Positions 1 to 9,860 are shown, numbered from the stretch's first letter. The stretch: DNA of 64,000 nucleotides from Stenotrophomonas pavanii (GCF_900101175.1 NZ_FNFQ01000001.1:310001-374000); one strand, 5' to 3'. Translations and numbers: made by a program. Notes: a model not told the origin generated them from the letters alone.

Positions 1-1997
1 GCGCGACGGACCACCGCATCGGTGCGGTAGATCGCGGCGGTCGAAGCCACTTCCAGGCCTTCGCCGGCAACTACCGGCTGCGCCGAAGCGGCAACGGTGA
101 CCGACACCGGGGCCAGGCTGGCGCGCAGGCCGGCCAGGTCGGTGAAGTCGAAACCGGCCACGGCCAGCTCGCCGCCCAGGGCGCGCAGCACGCGCCAGCC
201 CTCACGGGCCTCGCCCGGCAGCTTGCCGCCGGCACGGGCGGACTGCTCGCGACCATCAAGGTTGGTCAGGGTGGCGTCGATTTCCGGCAGCGCACCGATC
301 GGCAGGATCACATCGGCGACGTCGCGGGTCGAGGCACAGGCGAACTGGCTGAAGGCCACCACCTGGGCGCCGACCAGCGCCTTGCGCGCGGCAGGGGCAT
401 CGGCGAAGTCCAGGCCCGGCTCCAGGCCGTACACCACGTAGGCCTGGCGCGGCTGCGCCAGCATCGCGGCGACGTCCTTGCCGGCCGGCAGCACGCCGGC
501 GCGGGTCAGGCCAACGGCATTGGCGCCCTGCGGGATGCGGCACAGCTTGGCACCGGTGGCGGCGGCGAACTCACGCGCGGCAGCGCGGATCGCGGCAGCC
601 TGCGGGTGGTTTTCGGCGATGCCACCGACGATCAGCACGGTGTTGTTGCCGCCCTGCACTGCCGAACGCAGCTCGGCGTTGGCCAGCGCGTCGACGAACT
701 TCGACGGCGCAACGATCTGCTTGCCGGCGATGCTGAAGGCGAAGTCGAAGTCCACCGGATTGACGACGTGGATCTTCGCGCCGTTGGTGGTCTGCGCCTT
801 GCGCAGGCGGGCGTGCAGCAGCGGCAGTTCGTGGCGGATGTTGCTGCCCAGAACGACGATGCGGTCGGCGCCTTCGATCTCGGCCAGCGGCAGGCCGAAC
901 ACTTCGGCGGTTGCGGCGTCGGAGAAATCGCGGTTGTTGATGCGGTGGTCGATGTTGCTCGAGCCCAGGCCCTTGGCCAGGCGGGCCAGCAGCGCACCCT
1001 CCTCGTTCGAGGTGGACGGATGCACCAGCACGCCCAGGTTGTCGCCCTGGTTTGCCTTGAGGATCTCAGCGGCCGCGGCCAGGCCTTCGGCCCAGCTCAC
1101 TTCCTTCCACTCGCCATTGACCTTGCGCAGCGGCTTGACCGCACGGTCTTCGCTGTACAGGCCCTGGTGCGAGTAGCGGTCACGGTCGGACAGCCAGCAC
1201 TCGTTCACCGCTTCGTTGTCGCGCGGCACGGTGCGCAGCACTTCGCCGCGACGCACGTGCAGGAACAGGTTCGAACCCATCGCGTCGTGGTAGCCCAGCG
1301 ATTCGCGCGCGGTCAGTTCCCACGGGCGGGCGCGGAACTGGAACACCTTGTTGGTCAGCGCGCCGACCGGGCAGACGTCGACGACGTTGCCGGACAGCTC
1401 GGTGGTCAGCGGCTTGCCGTCAAAGGTACCGATCTGCAGGTTCTCGCCGCGGTACATGCCACCCAGTTCATAGGTACCGGCAACGTCGGCGGTGAAGCGG
1501 ACGCAGCGGGTGCACTGGATGCAGCGGGTCATCTCGGTGGCGACCAGCGGGCCCATGTCCTCGTCCGGCACCACGCGCTTGCGCTCGTTGAAGCGGCTGA
1601 CCGAACGGCCATAGCCCAGCGAAACGTCCTGCAGCTCGCACTCGCCGCCCTGATCGCAGATCGGGCAGTCCAGCGGATGGTTGATGAGCAGGAACTCCAT
1701 CACCGAGCGCTGGAACTTCAGTGCCTTCTCGCTGCGGGTGGCGACCTTCATGCCGTCCATCACCGGGGTGGCACAGGCCGGCGCCGGCTTCGGCGACTTT
1801 TCCACGTCCACCAGGCACATGCGGCAGTTGGCGGCGATCGGCAGCTTCTCGTGGTAGCAGAAGCGCGGAATCGGAATGCCGGCCTTGTCGGCCGCCTGGA
1901 TGATCATCGAACCCTTGGGCACGACCAGCGACTTGCCATCGATCTCGATGGTCACGTGATCCGGTGGCACGTTCGGGTTTACGGGTTGCGCGCTCAT
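1..1997 (-). CDS. nuoG: NADH-quinone oxidoreductase subunit G (partial, C-terminus beyond window)
   Basis: This is the large iron-sulfur subunit of the peripheral arm of respiratory complex I, carrying electrons from FMN in NuoF towards the quinone site. The reading frame starts at an ATG (1995-1997) that overlaps the nuoF stop as ATGA and stays open for about 665 codons to the left edge, so the 3' end is missing. The N-terminus has the ferredoxin-like 2Fe-2S cysteines (FCYHEK, then NCRMC and ACATP), followed by [14 protein letters not shown] and RCIQCTRC for the 4Fe-4S clusters. A molybdopterin-oxidoreductase-like domain follows, as is usual for NuoG. It is co-transcribed with nuoA-F. The assignment is secure; only the end is unseen. 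Confidence 0.96.
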   Translation of the reverse strand, partial: MSAQPVNPNVPPDHVTIEIDGKSLVVPKGSMIIQAADKAGIPIPRFCYHEKLPIAANCRMCLVDVEKSPKPAPACATPVMDGMKVATRSEKALKFQRSVMEFLLINHPLDCPICDQGGECELQDVSLGYGRSVSRFNERKRVVPDEDMGPLVATEMTRCIQCTRCVRFTADVAGTYELGGMYRGENLQIGTFDGKPLTTELSGNVVDVCPVGALTNKVFQFRARPWELTARESLGYHDAMGSNLFLHVRRGEVLRTVPRDNEAVNECWLSDRDRYSHQGLYSEDRAVKPLRKVNGEWKEVSWAEGLAAAAEILKANQGDNLGVLVHPSTSNEEGALLARLAKGLGSSNIDHRINNRDFSDAATAEVFGLPLAEIEGADRIVVLGSNIRHELPLLHARLRKAQTTNGAKIHVVNPVDFDFAFSIAGKQIVAPSKFVDALANAELRSAVQGGNNTVLIVGGIAENHPQAAAIRAAAREFAAATGAKLCRIPQGANAVGLTRAGVLPAGKDVAAMLAQPRQAYVVYGLEPGLDFADAPAARKALVGAQVVAFSQFACASTRDVADVILPIGALPEIDATLTNLDGREQSARAGGKLPGEAREGWRVLRALGGELAVAGFDFTDLAGLRASLAPVSVTVAASAQPVVAGEGLEVASTAAIYRTDAVVRR

Positions 1998-3334
1998 GCG
2001 GCGGCTGCCTCCACCTTCTTGCCGTCAACCATCGAATGACCGTTGACGATGTAGTACTCGAATTCGTCCCAGAACTGGCGCAGGAAGCCCTGGATGGGCC
2101 ATGCAGCCGCTTCACCGAACGCACAGATGGTGTGGCCTTCGATCTGCCCGGCCACCGCCTTCAGCTGGTGCAGGTCCTCCATCGTGGCCTTGCCGGCGAC
2201 GATGCGCTCCAGCACGCGGTGCATCCAGCCGGTGCCTTCACGGCACGGGGTGCACTGGCCACAGGATTCCTTGTGGAAGAACTGGCTGATGCGGCAGGCG
2301 AACTTGACGCAGCACACGCTGTCGTCGAGCACCACGATCGCACCCGAGCCCAGGCCGGAGCCCAGCGCACGGATGGTGTCGTAGTCCATCGGCAGGCCCT
2401 TCAGCTCGGCCGCGGTCAGCACCGGCATCGACACGCCGCCGGGGATCGCGCCCTTGAGCTTGCGGCCCGGACGCAGGCCACCGGCCATTTCCAGCAGGTC
2501 GTCGAAGGTGGTGCCCAGCGGCACTTCGAAGTTGCCGCCGTTCTGCACGCAACCGGACACCGAGAAGCACTTCGGGCCGCCATTGGCGGTCAGGCTCAGG
2601 CCCTTGAACCACTCCGGACCGTTGCGGATGATCGCCGGCACCGAACCGTAGGTTTCGGTGTTGTTGATCGTCGACGGCTTGCCGTAGAGGCCGAAGTTCG
2701 CCGGGAACGGCGGCTTGTAGCGCGGCTGGCCCTTCTTGCCTTCCAGCGATTCCATCAGCGCGGTTTCTTCGCCGCAGATGTAGGCGCCGGCGCCCAGCGC
2801 GCCGTAGATGTCGATGTCCACGCCGCTGCCGAGGATGTTCTTGCCCAGCCAGCCGTTCGCATAGGCGTCGGCCAGGGCCTGCTCGAAGTGCTCGAACGGC
2901 TCGTGGTGGAATTCACCGCGCAGGTAGTTGTACCCCACGGTCGAACCGGTGGCGTAGCAGGCGATCGCCATGCCCTCCACCACCGAGTGCGGGTTGTAGC
3001 GCAGGATGTCGCGGTCCTTGCAGGTGCCCGGCTCGGATTCGTCCGAGTTGCAGAGGATGTACTTCTGCATGTTGCCCTTGGGCATGAAGGACCACTTCAG
3101 GCCGGTCGGGAAGCCTGCGCCACCGCGGCCGCGCAGGCCCGAGGCCTTGACCATCTCGATGACCTGCTCCGGCGGGATCTTCTCTTCGAGGATCTTGCGC
3201 AGGGCGGCGTAGCCACCGGTCTTCAGGTAGCTTTCGTACGACCACGGGGTGTCGTAATGCAGGGTGGTGTAGACCACCTGGTGCGGCAGCGGCGCCGGGC
3301 CGACCGGACCCTTGGATTCGTGGTGATGTGCCAT
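1994..3334 (-). CDS. nuoF: NADH-quinone oxidoreductase subunit F (NADH/FMN-binding)
   Basis: NuoF oxidises NADH at FMN and passes electrons to a 4Fe-4S cluster in the cytoplasmic arm of complex I. The 446-residue product is normal in length. The glycine-rich NADH/FMN segment [16 protein letters not shown] lies near residues 65-80, [16 protein letters not shown] near residue 180 belongs to the flavin site, and the C-terminal cluster motif [15 protein letters not shown] provides three cysteines, with a fourth further on (HTICAFGE). It starts with MAHHHESKG. It lies 4 bp after nuoE and overlaps nuoG by 4 bp, which indicates translational coupling within the nuo operon. Confidence 0.97.
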   Translation of the reverse strand: MAHHHESKGPVGPAPLPHQVVYTTLHYDTPWSYESYLKTGGYAALRKILEEKIPPEQVIEMVKASGLRGRGGAGFPTGLKWSFMPKGNMQKYILCNSDESEPGTCKDRDILRYNPHSVVEGMAIACYATGSTVGYNYLRGEFHHEPFEHFEQALADAYANGWLGKNILGSGVDIDIYGALGAGAYICGEETALMESLEGKKGQPRYKPPFPANFGLYGKPSTINNTETYGSVPAIIRNGPEWFKGLSLTANGGPKCFSVSGCVQNGGNFEVPLGTTFDDLLEMAGGLRPGRKLKGAIPGGVSMPVLTAAELKGLPMDYDTIRALGSGLGSGAIVVLDDSVCCVKFACRISQFFHKESCGQCTPCREGTGWMHRVLERIVAGKATMEDLHQLKAVAGQIEGHTICAFGEAAAWPIQGFLRQFWDEFEYYIVNGHSMVDGKKVEAAAA

Positions 3335-3338
3335 GCCC

Positions 3339-3866
3339 TTACTCCAGCCCGTCCAGCAGCTCGTCGACCTTTTCCAGGGTCAGACGCTCATGGTAGTGAC
3401 CGTTGATGACCATCATCGGCGCGCCGCCACAACCGGCCAGGCACTCTTCCTCGCGCTTGAGGTAGACGCGGCCGTCCGGGGTCGATTCACCGTGCTTGAT
3501 GCCCAGCTTCTTCTCGCAATGGCGGACGATGTCCTCGGCGCCATTGAGCCAGCAGCTGATGTTGGTGCAGATGGCCACGTTGTTGCGGCCCACCTTCTCG
3601 GTCTCGAACATCGAGTAGAAGCTGGCGACCTCGTAGGCCCACACCGGCGGCAGGTCGAGGTACTTGGCGACGGCGGCGATCAGCTCGTCGGTCAGCCAGC
3701 CCTGGTTCTGCTCCTGGGCCGCATGCAGGCCCTGCAGCACGGCAGAGCGCTTGCGGTCCGGCGGGAACTTGGACAGCCAGTGATCGATGTGAGCGCGGGT
3801 CTTGTCGCTCAGCACCACCATCGGGTCGACGTCGCGCGCCGCCTCGAAATTACCTGTCGCCTTCAT
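3339..3866 (-). CDS. nuoE: NADH-quinone oxidoreductase subunit E (2Fe-2S)
   Basis: This is the 24-kDa thioredoxin-fold subunit of complex I that holds the N1a 2Fe-2S cluster beside NuoF. The 175 residues include the family pattern Cx4C (CTNISC) followed about 40 residues later by Cx3C (CLAGC), which are the four cluster ligands. The helical N-terminal segment ([18 protein letters not shown]) is typical. The gene is separated from upstream nuoD by about 97 bp, an unusually wide gap in an otherwise tightly overlapping operon, and is followed after 4 bp by nuoF. Confidence 0.96.
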   Translation of the reverse strand: MKATGNFEAARDVDPMVVLSDKTRAHIDHWLSKFPPDRKRSAVLQGLHAAQEQNQGWLTDELIAAVAKYLDLPPVWAYEVASFYSMFETEKVGRNNVAICTNISCWLNGAEDIVRHCEKKLGIKHGESTPDGRVYLKREEECLAGCGGAPMMVINGHYHERLTLEKVDELLDGLE

Positions 3867-3963
3867 CGGCCGACCTCAGCGAAATGCATAACGTGAAATT
3901 CCAGAAACTGCGGCGCCGGCTTGCGCCGGCTGCCTGCAGCGGGCGTTGGCGTGGCGGACGGCA
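3867..3963 (-). other. nuoD-nuoE intergenic spacer with GCCGGC hairpin
   Basis: This 97-bp spacer is the only sizeable gap between nuoA and nuoG. It contains GCCGGC-TTGC-GCCGGC (about 3914-3929), which can form a 6-bp stem with a 4-nt loop and also reads as a direct repeat. There is no T-run, so it is not a clear terminator. It could be an mRNA processing or stability element or a decayed REP. The function is inferred only. Confidence 0.4.
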
Positions 3964-5271
3964 TTACCGGTCAACCTCGCCGAACACCAGGTCGTAGGTA
4001 CCGATCATCGCCACCACGTCGGCCAGCATGTGGCCGCGTACGATCGAATCGATCGAGGACAGGTGGGCGAAGCCCGGTGCGCGCAGGTGCACGCGGAACG
4101 GCTTGTTGGCGCCATCGGAGACCAGGTAGCAGCCGAATTCGCCCTTGGGCGCTTCCACGGCCGCATAGGTTTCACCCGCCGGTACGCAATAGCCTTCGCT
4201 GAACAGCTTGAAGTGGTGGATCAGCGCTTCCATGTCGTCCTTCATGTCCTCGCGCTTGGGCGGAGCGACCTTGAAGTTCTTGACCATGACCGGGCCGGGG
4301 TTGGCCTTCAGCCACGCCACGCACTGCTTGATGATGCGGTTGGATTCGCGCATTTCGGCGACGCGGACCAGGTAGCGGTCGTAGCAGTCGCCTTCCTTGC
4401 CCAGCGGGATGTCGAAATCGACGGCATCGTACTTGGCGTACGGGCGCTTCTTGCGCAGGTCCCAGGCGATGCCCGAGCCGCGCAGCATCACGCCGGTCAT
4501 GCCCCACTGGTGGGCCAGTTCCGGAGTGACCACGCCGATGCCGACGGTACGCTGCTTCCAGATGCGGTTGTCGGTCAGCAGGGTTTCGTATTCGTCGACG
4601 CGCTTGGGGAACTCGACGGTGAAGTTTTCCAGGAAGTCGAGCAGCGAGCCTTCGCGCGAAGCATTGAGCTGCTTCAGCGCCTTGCCCTTGTGCCAGCGTG
4701 ATTCCTTGTACTTCGGCATGTGGTCCGGCAGGTCGCGGTAGACGCCGCCCGGACGGTAGTACGCCGCGTGCATGCGCGCGCCGGAGACCGCTTCATAGCA
4801 GTCCATCAGTTCTTCGCGCTCGCGGAAGGCATACAGCATCACCGCCATCGCACCCAGGTCGAGCGCGTTGGAGCCCAGCCACATCAGGTGGTTGAGGATG
4901 CGGGTGATTTCGTCGTACATGGTGCGGATGTACTGCGCACGCTCCGGCGCTTCGATGCCCATCAGGGTCTCGATCGCGCGCACGTAGGCGTGCTCGTTGC
5001 ACATCATCGACACGTAGTCGAGGCGATCCATGTAGCCGATCGACTGGTTGAACGGCTTGGACTCGGCCAGCTTCTCGGTGCCACGGTGCAGCAGACCCAC
5101 GTGCGGGTCGGCACGCATGATGGTTTCGCCGTCCATTTCCAGGATCAGGCGCAGCACACCGTGAGCGGCCGGGTGCTGCGGGCCGAAGTTCATGGTGTAG
5201 TTGCGGATTTCCTGCCGGCTTTCGGCGGCGTTGCTGGCGAACGCTTCGCCGGCCTGGTGTACGTGGCTCAC
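3964..5271 (-). CDS. nuoD: NADH-quinone oxidoreductase subunit D (49-kDa)
   Basis: NuoD is the 49-kDa subunit that, with NuoB, forms the quinone-reduction pocket of complex I. The 435-residue sequence has the signature [15 protein letters not shown] near residues 28-42, the conserved [14 protein letters not shown] segment, and the C-terminal stretch [30 protein letters not shown], ending in the family's typical DR. Its start (MSHVHQAGE) overlaps the end of nuoC by 4 bp. The assignment is unambiguous. Confidence 0.97.
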   Translation of the reverse strand: MSHVHQAGEAFASNAAESRQEIRNYTMNFGPQHPAAHGVLRLILEMDGETIMRADPHVGLLHRGTEKLAESKPFNQSIGYMDRLDYVSMMCNEHAYVRAIETLMGIEAPERAQYIRTMYDEITRILNHLMWLGSNALDLGAMAVMLYAFREREELMDCYEAVSGARMHAAYYRPGGVYRDLPDHMPKYKESRWHKGKALKQLNASREGSLLDFLENFTVEFPKRVDEYETLLTDNRIWKQRTVGIGVVTPELAHQWGMTGVMLRGSGIAWDLRKKRPYAKYDAVDFDIPLGKEGDCYDRYLVRVAEMRESNRIIKQCVAWLKANPGPVMVKNFKVAPPKREDMKDDMEALIHHFKLFSEGYCVPAGETYAAVEAPKGEFGCYLVSDGANKPFRVHLRAPGFAHLSSIDSIVRGHMLADVVAMIGTYDLVFGEVDR

Positions 5272-6017
5272 TTCACTGCCTCCTGCGCGCGCTCACCGGC
5301 TGCGGTCTGCAGACGGGCGTCGTCACGGATCACGCGCGGCACGCCGACACGCGGCTCCACCGAGGTGACCGGTTCGTAGATCACGCGCTTCTTTTCTTCG
5401 TCGTAGCGGACTTCGACATTGCCGATCAGCGGGAAGTCCTTGCGGAACGGATGGCCGACGAAACCGTAGTCGGTCAGGATCCGGCGCAGGTCCGGGTGGC
5501 CTTCGAAGATCACGCCGTACAGGTCGAACGCTTCGCGCTCGAACCAGTTCAGGCCCGGCCACACGCTGGTCAGCGAGGACACCACCGGCAGCGCTTCGTC
5601 AGGGGCGAAGCAGCGCAGGTGCATCATCAGGTTGTGCTGGTACGAACGCAGCTGGGCGACCACGGCGAAACGCTGGGTCGGCATGTGCTGCGGGCGGGCA
5701 CCGTCGGCACCGTTTTCCTCGGTGGGGAACTCGCCCCACGCGAAGCGGCCCTGGGCCTTGCCTTCGACGCCACGGCTGAAGCCCTGCGAGGACACGTCGG
5801 CGGTGTCCCATTCGTCGGAGCCATAACCGAGGTAGTCGACGCCGCACAGATCCACGGCCTGCTCGAAACCAAACTCGTCACGCAGCGCCAGGGCGGTGGC
5901 GTGCCACTCGGCGGCAGGCACTTCCAGCGTCACTTCGCCGCGGGGTTCGACCACGATGACCTTCGCACCAGCGAAACGTGCGGAGAGTCGGTCGATGAAG
6001 GATGCTTGCTCTGCCAT
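5268..6017 (-). CDS. nuoC: NADH-quinone oxidoreductase subunit C (30-kDa)
   Basis: NuoC is the 30-kDa subunit of the complex I connecting arm. The family signature [27 protein letters not shown] is visible as [20 protein letters not shown] near residues 162-181, followed by [10 protein letters not shown]. At 249 residues it is longer than the minimal homologue because of an insertion (about residues 70-105) typical of xanthomonads. It is a separate gene, not fused to nuoD as in E. coli, and overlaps nuoD by 4 bp. Confidence 0.96.
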   Translation of the reverse strand: MAEQASFIDRLSARFAGAKVIVVEPRGEVTLEVPAAEWHATALALRDEFGFEQAVDLCGVDYLGYGSDEWDTADVSSQGFSRGVEGKAQGRFAWGEFPTEENGADGARPQHMPTQRFAVVAQLRSYQHNLMMHLRCFAPDEALPVVSSLTSVWPGLNWFEREAFDLYGVIFEGHPDLRRILTDYGFVGHPFRKDFPLIGNVEVRYDEEKKRVIYEPVTSVEPRVGVPRVIRDDARLQTAAGERAQEAVK

Positions 6018-6050
6018 GGGGGCTTGGCGCGCTCTTGTCAGGTGAAGGGG

Positions 6051-6605
6051 TCAGCGGGCGATGGTCTGTGTACGCCAGATCTTCTTCTGCAGCTGCAGGA
6101 TCCCGTACACCAGCGCCTCGGCGGTCGGCGGGCAGCCCGGGACGTAGACGTCCACCGGCACCACGCGATCACAGCCGCGCACGACAGAATAGGAGTAGTG
6201 GTAGTAGCCACCGCCGTTGGCGCAGCTGCCCATCGAGATGACCCACTTCGGGTCCGGCATCTGGTCGTAGACCTTGCGCAGCGCCGGGGCCATCTTGTTG
6301 ACCAGGGTACCGGCCACGATCATCACGTCGGACTGGCGCGGCGACGGGCGGAACACCACGCCGTAGCGGTCAAGGTCCAGGCGCGCGGCGCCGGCGTGCA
6401 TCATCTCGACCGCGCAGCAGGCCAGGCCGAAGGTCATCGGCCACATCGAGCCGGTGCGCGCCCAGTTCAGCAGTGCGTCGACGCTGGTGGTGACAAAGCC
6501 CTTTTCCAGCAGCGGGTTGTCGCCTTCCGGCCGCAGGATGTCATCAACCCGGCCTTCCGGCGACGGGTTGTTCATCAGGCCATCGAGAGTCTGAATCACT
6601 CCCAT
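6051..6605 (-). CDS. nuoB: NADH-quinone oxidoreductase subunit B (cluster N2)
   Basis: NuoB binds the terminal 4Fe-4S cluster N2 that donates electrons to quinone. I take the ATG at 6603-6605 ([13 protein letters not shown]), giving 184 residues; the frame is open further upstream but would run into nuoA. The cluster ligands are visible: the tandem cysteines in [10 protein letters not shown], the cysteine in [10 protein letters not shown], and the cysteine in [11 protein letters not shown]. The start overlaps the nuoA stop by 10 bp, and a 33-bp spacer separates it from nuoC. Confidence 0.95.
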   Translation of the reverse strand: MGVIQTLDGLMNNPSPEGRVDDILRPEGDNPLLEKGFVTTSVDALLNWARTGSMWPMTFGLACCAVEMMHAGAARLDLDRYGVVFRPSPRQSDVMIVAGTLVNKMAPALRKVYDQMPDPKWVISMGSCANGGGYYHYSYSVVRGCDRVVPVDVYVPGCPPTAEALVYGILQLQKKIWRTQTIAR

Positions 6606-6952
6606 TCCAGCGCTCCCTTCTTCCAGACGTAAATGAAACCGAGGAACAGCATGCCGACGAACAGGCCCATGGTGACCAGCGAACGGGCGCCCAGCTCCAT
6701 GAAGACCTGGGTCCACGGCACGATGAAGATGATTTCCAGGTCGAAGACGATGAACTGGATCGCGATCAGGTAGTAGCGCACATCGAACTTCATGCGCGCG
6801 TCTTCGAAGGCCTCGAAGCCGCACTCGTACGGCGAGAGCTTTTCCAGATCGGGGCGGCGGGGACCGAGGAATCGACCAACCAGCATCAGCGTAACGCCGA
6901 TACCGGTGGCAACGATCAGAAACAGCAGAGAAGGCAAATATTCGGCCAGCAC
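6596..6952 (-). CDS. nuoA: NADH-quinone oxidoreductase subunit A
   Basis: NuoA is a small membrane subunit of complex I with three transmembrane helices. I choose the GTG at 6950-6952 (read as [14 protein letters not shown]), which gives 118 residues and places helix 1 directly after the start, as in the family; a purine-rich stretch AAGAGAG lies about 10 nt upstream. The frame stays open upstream, but that extension would run into the tRNA gene. The conserved loop [21 protein letters not shown] (about residues 45-65) is diagnostic. It is the first gene of the nuo operon, downstream of tRNA-Leu and secG. Confidence 0.93.
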   Translation of the reverse strand: MLAEYLPSLLFLIVATGIGVTLMLVGRFLGPRRPDLEKLSPYECGFEAFEDARMKFDVRYYLIAIQFIVFDLEIIFIVPWTQVFMELGARSLVTMGLFVGMLFLGFIYVWKKGALEWE

Positions 6953-7063
6953 AGCGATTCTCTCTTGCCTCTGCCGCCGCGCCTGCAGGCGCTTTGGCAT
7001 GGGGGAGTGGACGGGAACCTGCCTGGCGCCTTGCGCGCCAGACGAACCCGCTTTACTTACAAA
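6953..7063 (-). other. tRNA-Leu to nuoA spacer with two palindromes
   Basis: This 111-bp spacer contains a perfect 14-bp palindrome (6979-6992, GCGCCTGCAGGCGC) and a stem CTGGCGC-CTTGC-GCGCCAG at about 7023-7041. Neither has a T-tract, so they may help process the tRNA from the polycistronic transcript or partially attenuate read-through into nuoA. No convincing sigma-70 promoter for nuoA was recognised here. Confidence 0.4.
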
Positions 7064-7148
7064 TGGTGCCCAAGAGGGGACTCGAACCCCTACGACTTGC
7101 GTCGCTACCACCTCAAGGTAGTGCGTCTACCAATTCCGCCACCTGGGC
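7064..7148 (-). tRNA. leuU: tRNA-Leu (anticodon GAG)
   Basis: The minus strand folds into an 85-nt class II tRNA. The acceptor stem pairs GCCCAGG with the 3' CTTGGGC (one G-T pair), and a CCA end is encoded (7064-7066). The anticodon arm CTACC-TTGAGGT-GGTAG carries GAG, reading CUC/CUU leucine codons. The long variable arm (GCGACGCAAGTCGT) and the T-arm GGGGTTCGAGTCCCC are intact. The gene lies between secG and nuoA; in E. coli a leucine GAG tRNA also sits beside secG, so this is a conserved neighbourhood. Confidence 0.97.
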
Positions 7149-7199
7149 AAACGATCACATCAGACTATCTTCCCGATGCGCCGCGTATTGTAACCGGCT

Positions 7200-7637
7200 T
7201 CAGTGTTTCTGGGAGCCTTCCGAAGGCTTTTCTTCACCAGAAACCGAAGATTCCGCCTGAGCCGGCACATTCGCCGCCGGAACCGGGGCGGCCGGGACCG
7301 GATCGGCCTTCGGAACGGCCGGCAGTTCGCCCGCCGGAGCCGCCGGCGCGCTGGCCGCCGGGGCGGACATCAGGCCCAGGTCCTGGTCGGCCGCCGGACG
7401 GGTGCCGTGACCGGCATACCAGGCCATGAAGAGACTGATGCCGAAGAACACGACTGCCAGCCACTTGGTCGACTTGGACAGGAAGTTCGAGGCGCCACGC
7501 GCACCGAACACCGTGCCCGAGGCGCCGGCACCAAAGCCCGAACCCGCCGCCGCACCCGAGCCACGCTGCATCAGGATCAGCGCGATCATGGCCACAGCGA
7601 CCAGCACGTAGACGACATTGAGGATCAACATCAGCAT
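7200..7637 (-). CDS. secG: Preprotein translocase subunit SecG
   Basis: SecG is the small SecYEG subunit that assists SecA-driven export. From the ATG at 7635-7637 (MLMLILNVVYVLVAVAMIAL) the product has 145 residues with two transmembrane helices (about residues 2-22 and 53-72) around the conserved loop LMQRGSGAAAGSGFGAGASG. The long alanine/proline-rich C-terminal tail is low-complexity and cytosolic or periplasmic; it makes this SecG longer than the E. coli protein. GAGGGCGG lies about 9 nt upstream and favours this ATG over a second one two codons later. It follows tpiA by 31 bp. Confidence 0.93.
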   Translation of the reverse strand: MLMLILNVVYVLVAVAMIALILMQRGSGAAAGSGFGAGASGTVFGARGASNFLSKSTKWLAVVFFGISLFMAWYAGHGTRPAADQDLGLMSAPAASAPAAPAGELPAVPKADPVPAAPVPAANVPAQAESSVSGEEKPSEGSQKH

Positions 7638-7668
7638 TGGAAACCGCCCTCGGACAATACTTCTAGGA

Positions 7669-8424
7669 TTAGTTCGCGGCCGCCGCCCGTGCGATGGCCA
7701 GGAAGTCCGCGGCCACCAGAGAGGCGCCGCCGACCAGCCCACCATCGACATCCGGCTGCGCGAACAGTTCCCCGGCATTGTCGGGCTTCACGCTACCGCC
7801 GTAAACAATGGGCAGTGAATCAGCAATTCTAGCATCGAAGCGCGCGACTTCGCCACGGATGAACGCGTGCACCTGCTGCGCCTGCTCCTTGCTGGCGGTA
7901 CGCCCGGTACCGATGGCCCACACCGGCTCATAGGCGACCACGGCCTGGGCGAAGCCGGCCGCGCCGGTCAGTTCCAGCACCGGCGCCAGCTGGCTGGCGA
8001 TGACCGCTTCGGTCTGCCCGGCCTCGCGCTGCTCAAGGGTTTCCCCCACGCACAACACCGGCACCAGCCCAGCGTGCAGGGCCGCGGCGAACTTGCGCGC
8101 GACCAGTTCGCTGCTCTCATGATGGTACTGGCGGCGTTCGGAATGACCGACCAGGCCATAGCGGGCCCCCACCTCGACCAGCATGGCGGCGCAGACCTCA
8201 CCGGTGTAGGCGCCCTTCTCGTTGCTGCTCACGTCCTGCGCGCCAAAGGCCAGGCCGGTCTGGCCGAAGTCCTCGACCAGCTCGCCCAGGTACGGCAGCG
8301 GCGGCAGGATCACCACATCCACCCCATCCACCGGCAGCCCGGCGGCCACCTGCCCCAGCAGTTCATTGGCGAATTGACGGCTGCCATGCAGCTTCCAGTT
8401 TCCGGCGACGATCTTGCGGCGCAT
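7669..8424 (-). CDS. tpiA: Triosephosphate isomerase
   Basis: This enzyme interconverts glyceraldehyde-3-phosphate and dihydroxyacetone phosphate in glycolysis and gluconeogenesis. The 251-residue product begins MRRKIVAGNWKLHGS, with the catalytic Asn/Lys segment GNWKLHG, the catalytic histidine in GLVGHSERR and the catalytic glutamate in VVAYEPVWAIGTG. The phosphate-binding loop IVYGGSVKPDN is also present. It leads the minus-strand run tpiA-secG-tRNA-nuo, with a candidate operator about 66 bp upstream of its start. Confidence 0.98.
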   Translation of the reverse strand: MRRKIVAGNWKLHGSRQFANELLGQVAAGLPVDGVDVVILPPLPYLGELVEDFGQTGLAFGAQDVSSNEKGAYTGEVCAAMLVEVGARYGLVGHSERRQYHHESSELVARKFAAALHAGLVPVLCVGETLEQREAGQTEAVIASQLAPVLELTGAAGFAQAVVAYEPVWAIGTGRTASKEQAQQVHAFIRGEVARFDARIADSLPIVYGGSVKPDNAGELFAQPDVDGGLVGGASLVAADFLAIARAAAAN

Positions 8425-8489
8425 GAGCGGGTGGCTCCTGTGTGAAGTCAGCCGATCATGATACCCGTTACGGCAAAAATCCGTTTCCG

Positions 8490-8503
8490 TGTAAGCGGTT
8501 ACA
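8490..8503. promoter_or_regulatory. Candidate LacI-family-type operator upstream of tpiA
   Basis: TGTAAGCGGTTACA is a near-palindrome of the form TGTAANCGNTTACA, the kind of 14-mer bound by LacI-family repressors with a central CG. It lies 66 bp upstream of the tpiA start codon. No LacI-family gene is in the window. The site is suggested by pattern only. Confidence 0.3.
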
Positions 8504-8644
8504 TCGATTTTCAGCCAACGGCGCAGCCCCTCGTGGCGGGGGTCTGGTTGGGCTGGGCGCGGAAAGCCCGGTTGGATGGGTGGGCTTGGCCGGGCGGGTG
8601 GGGATGGCGGGGGACGCCGTAACCCGTCCGTTCTGGCCGTGGAC

Positions 8645-8668
8645 TTGCCGGCCAGCGGCCGGCACTAC
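8645..8668 (-). repeat. GTAG-type REP (SMAG-like), single copy
   Basis: Read on the minus strand it starts with GTAG and then TGCCGGCC-GCT-GGCCGGCA, an 8-bp perfect stem with a 3-nt loop. The same stem occurs at about 24.6, 30.5 and (degenerate) 16.2 kb. The layout matches the GTAG-headed extragenic palindromes of Stenotrophomonas. This copy is a singlet; no partner in opposite orientation is seen nearby. Confidence 0.8.
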
Positions 8669-8691
8669 CGCGGCTGCAGGGCGCCGCCCTG

Positions 8692-8720
8692 CAAAGACAA
8701 AGGCCGCCTTTCGGCGGCCT
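8692..8720 (-). terminator. Rho-independent terminator of the oxygenase gene
   Basis: AGGCCGCC-GAAA-GGCGGCCT forms a perfect 8-bp stem (8701-8720) about 10 bp after the stop at 8730, followed on the minus strand by TTTGTCTTT. Confidence 0.85.
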
Positions 8721-8729
8721 CGCGTCTCA

Positions 8730-9665
8730 TTACTTCAGCTTGATCTCGCGCAGGCGTTCCTCGAGGAAGCCGTGGGCGGTGATCGGCTCCGGATACCGGC
8801 TCGGGTTCTCCGGGGTGATGCACGAGGGCAGCACGTCGATCAGGAAGTCCGGGTTCGGGTGCAGGAAGAACGGCACCGAGTAGCGCGGCTGGCGCGCCAG
8901 TTCGCCCGGGGGGTTGACCACGCGGTGGATGGTCGACGGATACACGTGGTTGGTCAGGCGCTGCAGCATGTCGCCGATGTTGACCACGATGGTGTCCGCG
9001 TCCGAGGTGAACGGCACCCACTCGCCATCATGCGACTGCACCTCCAGGCCGGCGGCACTGGCGCCGACCAGCAGGGTGATGAAATTGATGTCGCCATGGG
9101 CGCCGGCGCGCACGTTCGGAATGTCGTCGGTGGTGATCGGCGGGTAGTGGATCGGGCGCAGGATCGAATTGCCGAAGTTGGTCTTGTCGGCGAAGAAGTT
9201 CTCCGGCAGGCCGATGTGCAGGGCCAGCGCCGACAGCACGCGCGACCCCAGGTTGTCCAGCGCCTGGTACAGGCCGTAACCGCGCTCACGGAACCCCTCG
9301 ACCTCGGTCGGCCACAGATTCGGCGCCATCACGTCACGGTACTTGGAGTCGTCGGCGATCTCGCGACCGATGTGCCAGAACTCCTTCAGGTCGAAATGCT
9401 TGGAGCCCTTGGCGGTTTCCACGCCGAACGGGGTGTAGCCGCGGGCGCCACCGCTGCCAGCGACGTGGTACTTGCGCTTGACCTCTTCCGGCAGGGCGAA
9501 GAAGGCCTTGAAGGCATCGTAGGCCGCGTCGATGTCGGCCTGCGGAATGCCGTGGTTGCGGATGCCCGCGAATCCCCATTGGCGGTAGGCCGCGCCCAGC
9601 TCGGCCACGAAGGCCTCGCGGTCGCTGTCAAAACGGGTGATGTCGAGGGTGGGGATCTGGCTCAC
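8730..9665 (-). CDS. 2-oxoglutarate/Fe(II)-dependent oxygenase, isopenicillin N synthase-like
   Basis: This is a cytosolic non-haem iron dioxygenase of the IPNS/DIOX fold. The C-terminal 2OG-Fe(II) domain shows the iron ligands HxD (AHGDINF) and the distal histidine (STIHRVVN), and the cosubstrate RxS motif in RYSVPFF. The N-terminal DIOX_N domain covers about residues 5-120. I choose the GTG at 9663-9665 (SQIPTLDITRF) because AGGA lies 8 nt upstream; a longer frame exists but has no SD. At 311 residues the length is normal. The substrate cannot be inferred. The gene stands alone, divergent from the YejM-like gene. Confidence 0.88.
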   Translation of the reverse strand: MSQIPTLDITRFDSDREAFVAELGAAYRQWGFAGIRNHGIPQADIDAAYDAFKAFFALPEEVKRKYHVAGSGGARGYTPFGVETAKGSKHFDLKEFWHIGREIADDSKYRDVMAPNLWPTEVEGFRERGYGLYQALDNLGSRVLSALALHIGLPENFFADKTNFGNSILRPIHYPPITTDDIPNVRAGAHGDINFITLLVGASAAGLEVQSHDGEWVPFTSDADTIVVNIGDMLQRLTNHVYPSTIHRVVNPPGELARQPRYSVPFFLHPNPDFLIDVLPSCITPENPSRYPEPITAHGFLEERLREIKLK

Positions 9666-9860
9666 AGCGGTTCCTGGCTTGTCGTTGGGTCTGGGGGGCC
9701 AGCGCATTCATGGCCCGCCTGAACATTGTGACAGATCGCCCGGAGGACGCCACTCGATACGAAGAAACAAACCGATACAATGCGCGACCCGCGCGTGGCG
9801 CAACGCGGCCATCACGTTGCCGCCGCTCCCCGTTCCCGCGCTCCCCGAACCCGCCCCGCC
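9666..9860 (+). promoter_or_regulatory. Divergent promoter region; candidate -10 TACAAT at 9776-9781
   Basis: The region between the oxygenase and the YejM-like gene contains CGATAC twice (about 9755 and 9773), the second running into TACAAT, a good -10 hexamer. If that is the -10, transcription starts near 9788 and the ATG at 9780 cannot be the start codon, which supports initiation at 9861. The -35 match is poor, so the assignment is tentative. Confidence 0.35.

Larger units (their letters stand above)
8425..8729. other. Intergenic region tpiA / oxygenase gene
   Basis: This 305-bp region has no convincing gene. From tpiA outward it holds the presumed tpiA promoter region with an operator-like 14-mer, a G-rich stretch (about 8520-8640) with no recognisable structure, a GTAG-type REP element, and the terminator of the minus-strand oxygenase gene. 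A 65-codon frame on the minus strand has no SD and no recognisable product. Confidence 0.6.

Noticed and set aside
606-3406. Long plus-strand open frames over nuoG and nuoF (477 and 480 codons)
   Set aside because: Antisense to the complex I genes with clear cysteine motifs; no recognisable domains or SD.
8468-8665. 65-codon minus-strand frame between the oxygenase gene and tpiA
   Set aside because: Proline-rich, no SD, overlaps the REP and operator-like site; no recognisable product.
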